Assembly: GCF_008329715.1 (NCBI RefSeq)
Contig: NZ_VTSR01000007.1
Span: 124,001 to 188,000, forward strand
DNA length: 64,000 nucleotides
Source of the DNA: Gimesia chilikensis
GTDB taxonomy: Bacteria > Planctomycetota > Planctomycetia > Planctomycetales > Planctomycetaceae
Reading direction: 5' to 3'
Part shown: one piece after another, positions 1 through 8,011 of the stretch
How the letters are laid out: each line of letters begins with the position of its first letter
How positions within the stretch are numbered: position 1 is the first letter of the stretch
Program-made: the position numbers and the translations under genes
Notes under the pieces: model-generated
The model's database searches: none
What the model was told of the DNA's origin: nothing
What the model saw: the letters and a program-made list of their open reading frames with translations, nothing else

Positions 1-239
1 TCGCGGAGGTCGATCTTGTCTGATTTTCTCGGGTAAGGGCCCAGGGCCGCCGGGTTGATGATGGCGTGTTCGCCTTTGAGTACCGGGAGGCTTTGGTAAT
101 CGATGGCTGCGGGATCGGTGCCGGAACCGGGGAGGTTCAGAACGGTGACCGGTGAGTCTGATTTCTCTGCTCCGGTAATGGGAGTGATCGCAGCGGTGAT
201 TGAGGTCAGAAGGGTGAGCGTATAAATCAGCTGTTTCAT
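1..239 (-). CDS. Exported protein, N-terminal fragment (truncated by window edge)
   Basis: Only the first 79 or so codons are inside the window; the gene continues beyond base 1. The start ATG (237-239 on the minus strand) overlaps the stop of the upstream FAD oxidoreductase as ATGA, so the two are probably translationally coupled. The N-terminus is a clear signal peptide: MKQ, then a hydrophobic run (LIYTLTLLTSITAAI) and a likely cleavage after ITGA. The mature part begins with a Ser/Pro-rich segment that has no motif I recognise. From its place in a symporter/oxidoreductase operon it may be a secreted hydrolase or binding protein, but that is inference only. Confidence 0.75.
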   Translation of the reverse strand, partial: MKQLIYTLTLLTSITAAITPITGAEKSDSPVTVLNLPGSGTDPAAIDYQSLPVLKGEHAIINPAALGPYPRKSDKIDLR

Positions 240-1840
240 GACTGGGGTTCCCTGGTGGAAGCGTGGTTGAGTTCAGGTTGATGTTGGAGGATCTGACCTT
301 CGCTGGCCAGTTGCTGTTGCAGTTCGTGAATCAGAATGTTGCGCGGGGCACACTGTTGCGCAATCGCCAGGTGAGCGGCGACGCCGGCGGCTTGCCCGAG
401 GGCCATCCAGGTGGGTTCCATTCTAATCGAAGAAAAGGCGACGTGCGTCGTCGAGGCAGCCACCGGGACGAGAAGTCCGTCGATGGTCTGCGGTACCATG
501 ATCCGATAGGGGATCTCGTAGGGGCGGGTAATCTGGTCCAGCATGCCGAGGTAACCTTCGAGGACGATGGTATCGCCCGGTTGTCTGGGCTGGCAGGGGA
601 AACTGTCGATGGGGAATTCGCCGATGGCGATGGTGTCGGTAAAGGTTTCGATTTCTGCCTGGTCGATCCCCTGCTCCGGCTGATGGGTGATGTGTCTTTC
701 CGTGAGGGTGAATTCTCCCAGGAGGCGACGGCCCTCGCGGATGTAGAGCTGCCAGGGGAAATGTTGATTGTCGGTGAATTCGTCCTGCGGGAGATGATAT
801 TGTCGGGCGATCTGGCGATGTTGCATTGGAATCTGCGCGTCGTTTTGCAGGAACCAGAGCAGACCGAGAGTGCGATTGCGGATGCGGGTTGAGATGGCGG
901 CGCGGGTGGCGGCGTCTCCGGTGATATAGCCGCGGTTCAGTTCCGGAAAGGGGAAGCCGAGCGGACGCGGGTTGATGTTGACGTCGGTTTTGTGGTTGGG
1001 GAGTGGCGTGACGCTGAGGGCGCGGACCAGCGTGTTAAAGTGAGCGGGTTCGTAACCCCGGCCCGGTTTGAACTGTAGCGGACCGGCCAGACGACCGGCG
1101 GCCAGATCGTCAAAGTAGCCGAGGTAGTGGCGGCGGTCATAGTCGGGAGGCGGGTCGGTTAAAGGGGCCGCGTTCGCGGGATCGGTGGTCAGGCAGAGAC
1201 GGTACGTGTAGGCGGGGAGTCGGTCGTCGCCTGCACCGGTGCTGCCGGGGAGGAACTGTTGTCGCTGGTAGTCGAAGTAGATCTGACCGGCATGGGGTTC
1301 GTCGAATTCGTCGCGGGCTTCGCGTCCCATTCGGAAGTCGGCACCTGCAGCAGCCAGGAGATCGCCTTCATAGGTGGCGTCGAGGAAGACCTGTGCGTGG
1401 ACGGTGATGTGTTGTTGCTTAGGGCTGAGAATGTCGATTGCTGTCAGTCGGTTTGCGCTGGTGGTCGCGGAGTCAAGAGAGTGACTGGTGAGGACGGTGA
1501 TCTGAGGTTGTGCCTGGAGCATGTCGTGGAAGACGGTTTCGGCGACCGAGGGTTCGAAGTAATAGCCGTCCTGGTAGAGGGCGATGTCCTCCGAATCAGG
1601 GGCGTAGCGATCGAGGTAGTGCTGGTGGATCCGTTGTGTGAATTCCTGAAACAGGCCGCCAATCAGGTGGCGGCGTTCGACGTCGCTTTTGCCCAGGCCG
1701 CTGGTGGACATGCCGCCTAGGTGGGCCTGGGGTTCAATCAACAGAACACTGCGTCCGAGGCGGGCGGCTGCGATGGCCGCGGCGATGCCGCCGGGTGTGC
1801 CTCCGAGGATGGCGATGTCGGTCTGCAGGGTGCCGCTCAT
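236..1840 (-). CDS. FAD-dependent oxidoreductase (FAD_oxidored family)
   Basis: 534 residues, the normal length for the family of FAD-dependent oxidoreductases often annotated near xanthan lyases and sugar-utilisation genes in planctomycetes. The N-terminus has the dinucleotide-binding fold: beta strand DIAILGG, a Gly-rich turn GGTPGG at residues 13-18, a helix, and an acidic residue Glu36 at the end of the second strand (LLIEP) for the adenosine ribose. A GG(M) motif follows at 42-44. The C-terminus has the expected FAD-contact segment (SSIRMEPTWMALGQAAGVAAHLA). No signal peptide is seen, so it is probably cytoplasmic. The start overlaps the symporter stop by four bases (ATGA) and its stop overlaps the next gene in the same way. 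The substrate is unknown. Confidence 0.88.
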   Translation of the reverse strand: MSGTLQTDIAILGGTPGGIAAAIAAARLGRSVLLIEPQAHLGGMSTSGLGKSDVERRHLIGGLFQEFTQRIHQHYLDRYAPDSEDIALYQDGYYFEPSVAETVFHDMLQAQPQITVLTSHSLDSATTSANRLTAIDILSPKQQHITVHAQVFLDATYEGDLLAAAGADFRMGREARDEFDEPHAGQIYFDYQRQQFLPGSTGAGDDRLPAYTYRLCLTTDPANAAPLTDPPPDYDRRHYLGYFDDLAAGRLAGPLQFKPGRGYEPAHFNTLVRALSVTPLPNHKTDVNINPRPLGFPFPELNRGYITGDAATRAAISTRIRNRTLGLLWFLQNDAQIPMQHRQIARQYHLPQDEFTDNQHFPWQLYIREGRRLLGEFTLTERHITHQPEQGIDQAEIETFTDTIAIGEFPIDSFPCQPRQPGDTIVLEGYLGMLDQITRPYEIPYRIMVPQTIDGLLVPVAASTTHVAFSSIRMEPTWMALGQAAGVAAHLAIAQQCAPRNILIHELQQQLASEGQILQHQPELNHASTREPQS

Positions 1841-3381
1841 GGCTGTTGCTCCTGCGTCCAGACGGTCAGGCCGGTGAGATCACGGGGGTTGGGGCTGCGG
1901 AAGAGGCTGATCAGTAGTGCCAGCGATATGAAGGCCAGATTGACGAACAGGCCGACCCAGTAGGTGTGAATCTGGAGGGACCAGGCTGCGGGCAGCCAGC
2001 CGCCGGTACTCAGACCGAGATAGAGGTTAACCAGGATCGCCCCGGCCAATCCGATGACGGCGGCGGTGTTATCAACGCGGCGGGTGAAAAAGCCGAGCAT
2101 GAACAGGCCGAGCAGACAGCCGCCAAAGACGGAGGCGATGATCCAGCTGAGGTCGTTCATGCTTTCCTTTTCGACGGAGCTGAAAAAGACGGCGCCGCCG
2201 ATCATGGCAGCTGAGGCCAGAACGGCGATCAGGCGGGCGAACCGCAGGTAGAAGCGGTCGTCCCTGCCCGGGGCCAGCCAGGGTTTAAGCAGGTCGACCG
2301 TGGTGACGGTGGCGATGGAGTTGATTGAGGAGTCGAGGCTGGACATGGCAGCCGCGAGGACTCCCGAAATGACGAGCCCGGCCAGACCCGCGGGGACCTG
2401 GGTGAGGATGAACCAGGGGAAGACTTCGTCGGCCTGGAGGTTAGCGACTGTTGATTCCGGGAAGACGCGGTAGAAGACGAAGACGCAGGTGCCGACCAGG
2501 AAGAAGAAGGACCAGGTTAACACAGCGAGGACGGAGTAAATCGTGGTCGCCTTGCGGGCTTCACGGAGGCTGCGGGCGGCGATGAATCGCTGGACGACGT
2601 TCTGGTCGCTGGAGTAAATCGTCAGCCAGTTGAGCAGGCCCAGCAGGGAGACAGTCCAGAAAGTGCGTTCGGTCAGGTTGAAGTCAAACGAGCCGATGCC
2701 GAACTTACCCTGGGCAGAACCGACTTCAAAGACCTGCGTGAGTCCGCCGGGCAGACGCAGGACGATGATCGTGAAACAGAGGATGCCTCCCAGCCAGAGG
2801 ACGATGGTTTGTATGACGTCGGTCCAGATGACGGCTTCAATCCCGCCGGCAATGGTGTAGAAGGAGATGAAGATGCCCACGCCTAGAATCACGAGGCGGA
2901 TATCCCAGCCGGTGAGCAGGCTGACTGGAATTGAAACCAGGAAGAGGACTTTTCCGAGGCGGATCAACTGCAGCAGAATGAAACTGAGGGTGCCGTACAG
3001 TCGGGGGACGGTGCCGTAACGGTCGCCCAGGTATTCGAAAGCACTGGTGGTATTCCCCCGACGAAAGAAGGGAATGAAGACGATGATGGCCAGTACCGCG
3101 ACGAAGGGTAAGGTGAGGTTGGAGATCAGCTGTCGCCAGTCGAGGGCGAAGGCGGCTGCGGGAAAGGCGAGGAACGTAACCGAGCTGATGGAGGTGCCCA
3201 GCATGGAGAGGCCGATGGCCCAGCCGGGGAAATTACGATCGCCGAGGAAGTAGTGTTCGGTCGACTGGTTGCGGCGGGAAAACCAGAGTCCCATTCCCGC
3301 CATGATCGTGAGATAGACAAGGATCGCTGCCAGGTCGAGCGGGCGAAAGTGAACCGAATTGGCGAGGAGCACTGATAACAT
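1837..3381 (-). CDS. Sodium:solute symporter (SSS family)
   Basis: 514 residues with about 13 hydrophobic segments, typical for the SSS family, which imports sugars, sialic acid, amino acids or other solutes with Na+ across the inner membrane. The first helix (DLAAILVYLTIMAGMGLW) is followed by the family pattern of a Phe-Leu-Gly-Asp/Arg stretch (YFLGDRNFPGWAIGLSMLGTSISSVTFLA), which forms the first core helix with Ser/Thr residues used for Na+ binding. A further conserved region is AGGIEAVIWTDVIQTIV. A Shine-Dalgarno-like AGGATGG lies before the ATG. It is the first gene of the minus-strand operon and faces the AraC regulator, which suggests substrate-induced uptake. Confidence 0.92.
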   Translation of the reverse strand: MLSVLLANSVHFRPLDLAAILVYLTIMAGMGLWFSRRNQSTEHYFLGDRNFPGWAIGLSMLGTSISSVTFLAFPAAAFALDWRQLISNLTLPFVAVLAIIVFIPFFRRGNTTSAFEYLGDRYGTVPRLYGTLSFILLQLIRLGKVLFLVSIPVSLLTGWDIRLVILGVGIFISFYTIAGGIEAVIWTDVIQTIVLWLGGILCFTIIVLRLPGGLTQVFEVGSAQGKFGIGSFDFNLTERTFWTVSLLGLLNWLTIYSSDQNVVQRFIAARSLREARKATTIYSVLAVLTWSFFFLVGTCVFVFYRVFPESTVANLQADEVFPWFILTQVPAGLAGLVISGVLAAAMSSLDSSINSIATVTTVDLLKPWLAPGRDDRFYLRFARLIAVLASAAMIGGAVFFSSVEKESMNDLSWIIASVFGGCLLGLFMLGFFTRRVDNTAAVIGLAGAILVNLYLGLSTGGWLPAAWSLQIHTYWVGLFVNLAFISLALLISLFRSPNPRDLTGLTVWTQEQQP

Positions 3382-3398
3382 AATCGGCCATCCTACTG

Positions 3399-3427
3399 TT
3401 GACGGTGCCGCTGCGGAATAGGAGAAT
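3399..3427 (+). promoter_or_regulatory. Possible sigma70-type promoter of the araC-type gene
   Basis: TTGACG at 3399-3404, a 17-base spacer and GAGAAT at 3422-3427 (4 of 6 matches to TATAAT). It lies about 35 bases before the regulator start in the 79-base divergent gap. The good -35 and ideal spacing support it; the weak -10 suggests a modest promoter. Confidence 0.35.
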
Positions 3428-3460
3428 CGGTTATTTATATGTCAAAAACGATCATCGGGA

Positions 3461-4210
3461 GTGGCTGTGTTGGAGAGTCCTTTTCAGTATGTTGCGAGCA
3501 GCCGGGTGCGGTTTCACCAGGAACTGCATCTGCGGCCCCGACGGATTTCGCATTACCGGTTTCTGTATGTGGAAGCGGGGAGTGGCGAGTATCGAATCGC
3601 CGAGGAATCGTTTCAGGTCGCTTCCGGTTGGCTGGGGCTGCTGGCACCCGGGGTGCGGGAGAACCGGTATTTCGGGCGGGAGCCGGTGTCGTATCTGTTC
3701 GTCGAATTTCAAGCGGCGACGCGGCTGACCGAACAGCCTGCGGTCCCCTTCCCGGGCCAGGAACCGCAGCGGTCGGCACTGATTGGTTTGTTGAAAACGA
3801 TCCAGGCGGAACAGGCGGATGCGGGGGGCTGTCTCTTGGCGGCGGCGGTGCGGCTGATGTTTCCGGAGGGCGACCAAGGCACACAGCGACGGCTGGATGA
3901 TCGGCTGCGGAAGGTGGTGCGGCTGATTGAAGCGGCCCCGGATCAGAATCATCGAATCAGCGCCCTGGCGGAGACTGCGGGGCTTTCGGAGCCGCATCTC
4001 AGGCGGTTGTTTCGCGAGCAGGTGGGCGAGAGTCCCAAGCAGTTTCTGAGACGGACCCGCATGGAATTCGCACGGCGGCTGATGCAGCAGGAGGGGTTGC
4101 GGGTGGGAGAAGTCGCGCACCTGTTGGGGTTTGCGAGTGTCTTTCAGTTCTCGGCCCAGTATCGGCAGGTGCTGGGGCATCCGCCTTCGGAGGATCGGGG
4201 GCCGGGGTGA
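3461..4210 (+). CDS. AraC family transcriptional regulator
   Basis: About 249 residues. Residues 10-90 form a cupin-like effector domain (YVEAGSGEYRIAEESF... motif of sugar-sensing AraC proteins) and residues 145-245 a double helix-turn-helix: first HRISALAETAGLSEPHLRRLF (164-184), second LRVGEVAHLLGFASVFQFSAQYRQVLGHPP (213-242), which is the classic AraC signature. The end is slightly unusual (PSEDRGPG in place of the common P..YR). The start is uncertain: GTG at 3461 sits on the Shine-Dalgarno itself (GGGAG 3457-3461), so GTG at 3467 or TTG at 3470 is more likely. Divergent from the symporter operon and probably its activator. Confidence 0.9.
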   Translation: MAVLESPFQYVASSRVRFHQELHLRPRRISHYRFLYVEAGSGEYRIAEESFQVASGWLGLLAPGVRENRYFGREPVSYLFVEFQAATRLTEQPAVPFPGQEPQRSALIGLLKTIQAEQADAGGCLLAAAVRLMFPEGDQGTQRRLDDRLRKVVRLIEAAPDQNHRISALAETAGLSEPHLRRLFREQVGESPKQFLRRTRMEFARRLMQQEGLRVGEVAHLLGFASVFQFSAQYRQVLGHPPSEDRGPG

Positions 4211-4344
4211 TGCGTCAGCAGGAGAATCTGTTTCGCTTCCTGACGTCGATATTCCGGGTGTGTATGATGTATGTGGTATGATGATCTGATGGTGGCAGGA
4301 GTGTCGTTAGTGCAATGTATTCAAAGGGAACTGATGGAGAGGTG

Positions 4345-4764
4345 ATGGACGTCTTTAAGCGAATCAATGAGATTGTTGAGAAAACGAATATTGATGATTT
4401 CAGAATAGATTCTTATACAGGGGCTAATCTTCTGATTACCGGAAGTTTTGATTTCGCGTATTATCATGAGGTCGAAGTCGAGTTTCACGAGGTTATGTAT
4501 CTTTCCTTGCCAGTTCTGTTTTCGAACCCACTCTTTCGGTTGGCCTCCGATGTCGAAATCGAAGTGGTTCGAAAATTCATTGCCGTCAGTGACAGGCATA
4601 CGGTTTATTGTATTGAAGCTGAAAGTGATGCCAGTTTTGAGACAATTCCTTTTTATGTGGTTGCTGAAAGTGTCAGGCTGCGAGAAGGGATCGTTTATTA
4701 TTATGAACGGGAACATTTAGAAGAGAATGAGCGGATTGCGGACTGGGTGAAACGAAAATCCTGA
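4345..4764 (+). CDS. Hypothetical protein, 139 aa
   Basis: Not recognised. I prefer ATG 4345 over the in-frame ATG 4315 because GGAGAGG (4336-4342) lies just before it. The protein is acidic and rich in beta-strand-like alternation (RIDSYTGANLLITGSFDFAYYHEVEVEF), with no signal peptide or membrane segment. The local AT content is higher than in the operon before it. Single-domain proteins of this size and composition are frequent among immunity-type and SMI1/Imm-like families, but no diagnostic motif supports that here. It opens a run of small genes on the same strand. Confidence 0.7.
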   Translation: MDVFKRINEIVEKTNIDDFRIDSYTGANLLITGSFDFAYYHEVEVEFHEVMYLSLPVLFSNPLFRLASDVEIEVVRKFIAVSDRHTVYCIEAESDASFETIPFYVVAESVRLREGIVYYYEREHLEENERIADWVKRKS

Positions 4765-4820
4765 AGGTGGCCTGCTGCTCTTTTCTTTCAGCCGGATGTG
4801 CGTTGTCTGGTATTCACTGC

Positions 4821-5213
4821 ATGATTAAGGACATCAGAGAATGTATCCTTGTATTGTTTTTTATCCTGCTCTTACCGATTCTTGTGCCTTATTCGCTGTT
4901 AATGGACCGGGTTGAGAAGCGCAGACTCAGGCAACTGGCGAGTCGGTTTGTCTGTGAGCAATGTGGTGAAGTGCTCGGAGTCGAGGCAATCCGACTGGCG
5001 GATGAACGCTGGGATGAGATGGAACTTCAGATGATGCGCATAGAAGAACCAGTTGCCAGGGTTGTGCGGTCTCGTCTACTCGATGCAATATGTCCGCACT
5101 GTGGTTGCCAGTATCTGTATCATAAAATGGAGCAGACTTTCATGAAGCGATCAGAAGTTGTGGGGCAGGATCCCGCGGATGCTGAAATGAAGGATCGTTG
5201 GTATCGTATCTAA
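4821..5213 (+). CDS. Small membrane protein with split zinc ribbon
   Basis: 130 residues from ATG 4821; an in-frame GTG at 4767 would add a Cys-rich stretch without a better ribosome site. One N-terminal membrane helix (residues 8-28) is followed by a basic segment and a CxxC pair at Cys45/Cys48 (FVCEQCGEV). A second CxxC pair is at Cys91/Cys94 (ICPHCGCQY), 43 residues later. The spacing suits a zinc ribbon interrupted by a helical insert. The role is unknown; it would be anchored in the cytoplasmic membrane with the ribbon probably inside. It follows the 139-aa gene by 56 bases. Confidence 0.7.
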   Translation: MIKDIRECILVLFFILLLPILVPYSLLMDRVEKRRLRQLASRFVCEQCGEVLGVEAIRLADERWDEMELQMMRIEEPVARVVRSRLLDAICPHCGCQYLYHKMEQTFMKRSEVVGQDPADAEMKDRWYRI

Positions 5214-5295
5214 CCTGATGTCATGTGAGATGCTGGAATGCAGTTTGTTGTGAAGTTCTGATTGTGTCGTAATCAGGGGCAGCTTTAGTAGAACT

Positions 5296-5790
5296 ATGGA
5301 ATATGATCCGATCTATCATGTGACCTGTCGGCTTCAGTTGGAGTCGGGGCGGGAGTTGATTCTCAATCATCTGGAACAGTCACAGACTTATGCCGGGATG
5401 CTGGAAGGTGTCCCTGACAAGAAAGCCAATGATTGGGGGATTGATGTTGATCTGCGGCGTGCTGCACGTCGTGAGTATACATTGGGAGAGCCGTATCTGA
5501 TTCCACCGCGCCGTCGTGATTATCAACATGAACCGGGGGATATGGAGCAGGAGCGTGCGCGGCGAGCGCATTATCCCACAGAGTGGGAACGCGATCCGGA
5601 GTGGATCCCGCTGGTTTGTTGTATTGGCTGTTTTCGTTCGTTTCCACCAGTCAATGATCCTGAGAAGCATGGCTCCAGCCTGACGGTGGTCTGGTATCAG
5701 GATGATTATGCGCTGCCGATCGATTCGCAGATATTAAAGGAATTGAAACGACTGGACTGGGATTCCCTGGCGATCGATTTTGCGTATTGA
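5296..5790 (+). CDS. Hypothetical protein, 164 aa
   Basis: Not recognised. The protein starts MEYDPIYHVTC, is rich in charged and aromatic residues (three Trp in the last third), and has a CC..C cluster (LVCCIGCF) followed by FPPVNDPEKHG and a strand-like SLTVVWYQDDYALPI. No signal peptide or membrane helix is evident. The C-terminal part reads like a mixed alpha/beta domain found in small planctomycete cytoplasmic proteins. It is separated from its neighbours by 82 and 248 bases and so may be a single-gene unit. An imperfect GC-rich hairpin follows (5807-5823). Confidence 0.65.
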   Translation: MEYDPIYHVTCRLQLESGRELILNHLEQSQTYAGMLEGVPDKKANDWGIDVDLRRAARREYTLGEPYLIPPRRRDYQHEPGDMEQERARRAHYPTEWERDPEWIPLVCCIGCFRSFPPVNDPEKHGSSLTVVWYQDDYALPIDSQILKELKRLDWDSLAIDFAY

Positions 5791-5806
5791 GGTTTTGAAA
5801 GATCTG

Positions 5807-5823
5807 GCAGGGGACGCCCCCTG
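5807..5823 (+). terminator. GC-rich hairpin after the 164-aa gene
   Basis: GCAGGGG and CCCCCTGC flank a very short loop. No T-run follows, so it may be only a weak terminator. It is part of the same GC-rich text (CCCTGCTCTGG) that recurs in hairpins at 33662 and 60651. Confidence 0.3.
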
Positions 5824-6038
5824 CTCTGGAGAAACTGCTTGCAGTCTGCAGTCCTGAGTGCTACTTTGAAGCTGGCACTAGTCTCAATCGAAGCGTGACA
5901 GTCTCGCAGTAGGTTTTTCTGCGTGAGGAGGAGACTCTGCCCGAGCCGCGATGGCGGTTCGCATTTCTTCCAATCACAGTCTGTGGCGTATGCATGCTGT
6001 CGCTATAAGTGTGCTCATTCAATCTACAGGAGTGTGAA

Positions 6039-6908
6039 ATGATTGTCCACGATCTGGTGCAGACTCAACGCACCTTGCTACGGAATGTCTGGTTCTGCTG
6101 TCTGGGGCTGGCGTTGCTCACGGTTGCACCGCTGGCAGTGCAGGCAGATGAGGAACCGCGGACTTCGGAAAATGATCCAGAACTGCAAGAGGACCTGAAA
6201 AAACTGCAGGGGACATGGGAACTGTACCACGGCAATGAACTCAAAGGAGCACCCACTATTCGCAGCGTGAAGATTATCGAAGGGAACATAGAAACGATGC
6301 GGCGTTACAACCTGCAGGGGAAATTGGCACGTGAATGGCAGGTCGAATTCATTCTGCAGAAAGACGGGGATTTGAAGATTTTTACGTTCTATCCCGTCGG
6401 CGGAAAACCTGGTCAGGGCGCTTCGTTTCTGTATCGCATCCAGGGGGATCGTTTTTTTGATGTGCCGGGGATGTTCACGGGCGAAAAATACCGCAACTAT
6501 CTGCGGGAGCCGGCGTTCTGGGTCTGGAACCGGGTAAAAGATGAGGATGCGGACAGACAGAAGCAGACGAAATTGACTCCCGAGCAGCTGAATATCATCA
6601 CGGTGATGCCGGGAGATCATATCTTTGTGGGGCATCGCCATCAGAACAAGTATCGAGAGATGAATCTGGATGAGCTGAAAGCGCACCTGGAAAAATATAA
6701 ACCGAAGCAGGTCACGCTGGCCGTAGATCAGAAAGCGGATATGGAATTCACGAACAAGGTGATTAAGCTGTGCCAGGACCTGGGGGTGAAGGAGCTGGAG
6801 ATCAGGAAGACGAGTGATGATCCGCTCTTGAAGTCGGAAACCAAACCAGAAGCGAAGCCTGAAGCAAAGCCTGAAGCAAAGCCGGAAAAGTCAGCCACGA
6901 TATTTTAG
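6039..6908 (+). CDS. Exported protein with TIGR03067-like domain and KPEA repeats
   Basis: 289 residues from ATG 6039, chosen because CAGGAG (6028-6033) lies ahead at good distance. A signal peptide spans residues 1-36 (hydrophobic WFCCLGLALLTVAPLAVQA). Residues 50-160 resemble the planctomycete TIGR03067-type lipocalin-like domain (LKKLQGTWELYHG, then strands ending in FWVWNRVK). Residues 170-260 contain a segment like the periplasmic domain of ExbD/TolR proteins (KQVTLAVDQKADMEF... VIKLCQDLGVKELEI). The tail is a KPEA/AKPE tandem repeat of 4 residues. Probably periplasmic. The ExbD resemblance is inferred from pattern and needs a profile search. Confidence 0.72.
   Translation: MIVHDLVQTQRTLLRNVWFCCLGLALLTVAPLAVQADEEPRTSENDPELQEDLKKLQGTWELYHGNELKGAPTIRSVKIIEGNIETMRRYNLQGKLAREWQVEFILQKDGDLKIFTFYPVGGKPGQGASFLYRIQGDRFFDVPGMFTGEKYRNYLREPAFWVWNRVKDEDADRQKQTKLTPEQLNIITVMPGDHIFVGHRHQNKYREMNLDELKAHLEKYKPKQVTLAVDQKADMEFTNKVIKLCQDLGVKELEIRKTSDDPLLKSETKPEAKPEAKPEAKPEKSATIF
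6845..6890 (+). repeat. 12-base tandem repeat coding KPEA/AKPE
   Basis: Three to four near-identical 12-base units (gaagcaaagcct type) encode the Lys-Pro-Glu-Ala tail of the exported protein. Such repeats vary easily by slippage. Confidence 0.75.
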
Positions 6909-6921
6909 CAGGTGCTCTGTT

Positions 6922-7287
6922 ATGGCCGGTCGACCGAATGACTGTCCGCTGTGTGCGGCTCCTGTGGTGTTCAAGCAGGATGCTGACGCCGAATCGCTCT
7001 CTTGTCCGGTGTGTGGCTGCCGGATTGAGGGGGCTTCGCTGCTGCTGGCGTTCTGGGAACGGGAGCGGACGGCGATCGAACTCTCGCTCTCCGGCCCTGT
7101 GACACTGGAGACCCGGTTAAGCGAACTGGAGTATGAATCACTGACGCTGGTCGAACTGGTGATGTTGCTGGAAGACAATGTCGATGTCGTCGGTTCAGAA
7201 GTGGATTATGAGGCATTGAATCAGGCGCAAACCATGCGTGAGCTGTTAGGCCGCCTGTCGCATGTGATTGAGGCACGGCGACCCTGA
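6922..7287 (+). CDS. Zinc-ribbon protein with ACP-like C-terminal domain
   Basis: 121 residues. The N-terminus has two CxxC pairs (CPLC at 8-11 and CPVC at 28-31, with an extra Cys33), a compact zinc ribbon. After a helical linker, residues 66-117 match the layout of an acyl carrier protein: ESLTLVELVMLLED at 72-85, with Ser73 at the place of the phosphopantetheine serine (ACP has DSL), then an acidic loop and TMRELLGRLSHVIE as the last helix. This reading is mine, based on pattern. The start is ATG 6922 with GCAGG nearby, 13 bases after the preceding gene, so the two are probably co-transcribed. Function unknown; a protein-bound carrier or a non-acylated mimic are both possible. Confidence 0.7.
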   Translation: MAGRPNDCPLCAAPVVFKQDADAESLSCPVCGCRIEGASLLLAFWERERTAIELSLSGPVTLETRLSELEYESLTLVELVMLLEDNVDVVGSEVDYEALNQAQTMRELLGRLSHVIEARRP

Positions 7288-7338
7288 CTGTGTTTCTGAG
7301 AACGGGATTGTGACTGAAATCAGACTTGAGGAGAAATC

Positions 7339-7728
7339 ATGAGCGAGCGACTGGAGGAGAAAACAAATCCGTTGATGGAGGCGGTGACCTCTGACGCGCG
7401 GTGGGAGTTAGAAGACGAGCTGTTGGTCCAGGTGCTGGGCTTTACACTATATGGTTATGCTTTTGGTGTGGGGCGGGTCATCTTTCTGATGGATGTGGAA
7501 GACATCAATGCGAGTGTGGCGGGACAACTGGCGGCACTGGGTGTCGGCCCGAAATATGCGCAGGGTCTGGTTGAAGCGGCGTTCGAATGTTTTATGAATG
7601 AAGAGGATCAATCGGTGCATTCGCAACTGGTGAATATCGGGCACTCACATATCGCGTCCGAAGATTTGAGCGAGTGTGTGGAATCGATTTTCAAGAACAC
7701 CGAAACCCTGCGCGAGCATATGGAATGA
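7339..7728 (+). CDS. Hypothetical protein, 129 aa
   Basis: Not recognised. It has a strong ribosome site (GAGGAG, 7329-7334) before ATG 7339. The sequence is acidic and helical, with a central Gly/Ala-rich helix (LGFTLYGYAFGVGRVIFLMDVEDI) that is too mixed for a confident membrane segment, and an amphipathic helix region to the end. No Cys pair, signal peptide or catalytic motif is seen. It follows the zinc-ribbon gene by 51 bases on the same strand and may share its transcript. Confidence 0.65.
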   Translation: MSERLEEKTNPLMEAVTSDARWELEDELLVQVLGFTLYGYAFGVGRVIFLMDVEDINASVAGQLAALGVGPKYAQGLVEAAFECFMNEEDQSVHSQLVNIGHSHIASEDLSECVESIFKNTETLREHME

Positions 7729-7800
7729 GCGTGTGGCGTAGTGCTGGCACGCGCTGAGACGCAATTTTGATGTGCACACACCTCAGAATCGTAGCGTCAT

Positions 7801-7828
7801 ATAACGACAGCCGGATAACGACAGCCGG
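7801..7828 (+). repeat. Perfect 14-base tandem duplication
   Basis: ATAACGACAGCCGG occurs twice without a gap in the non-coding interval between two small genes. It is probably a slippage product; a paired binding site is possible. Confidence 0.8.
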
Positions 7829-8011
7829 AATTCCTGAGATTAATTACGTTTCTCTCTGAAAACGTTTTTGAACTGGTGATCAGTATGGTATAAGTGTGAG
7901 TGTTCTGTGCTGGTTGCAGTACAGGCGCGGCAGAAGCACAACAGCGCGCGACGTGGTCTTCTGCATTCTACGTTAGCACGAATGACGACATCACATCAGG
8001 GGGAACGAGCT

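Noticed and set aside
3452-4180. 242-codon minus-strand reading
   Set aside because: Antisense to the AraC regulator, whose double helix-turn-helix is clear; the translation is rich in Pro, Gln and His as expected for a shadow frame.
6845-6890. CRISPR-like short repeats
   Set aside because: The units are 12 bases, continuous and in frame within a gene, coding a KPEA tail; there are no spacers.
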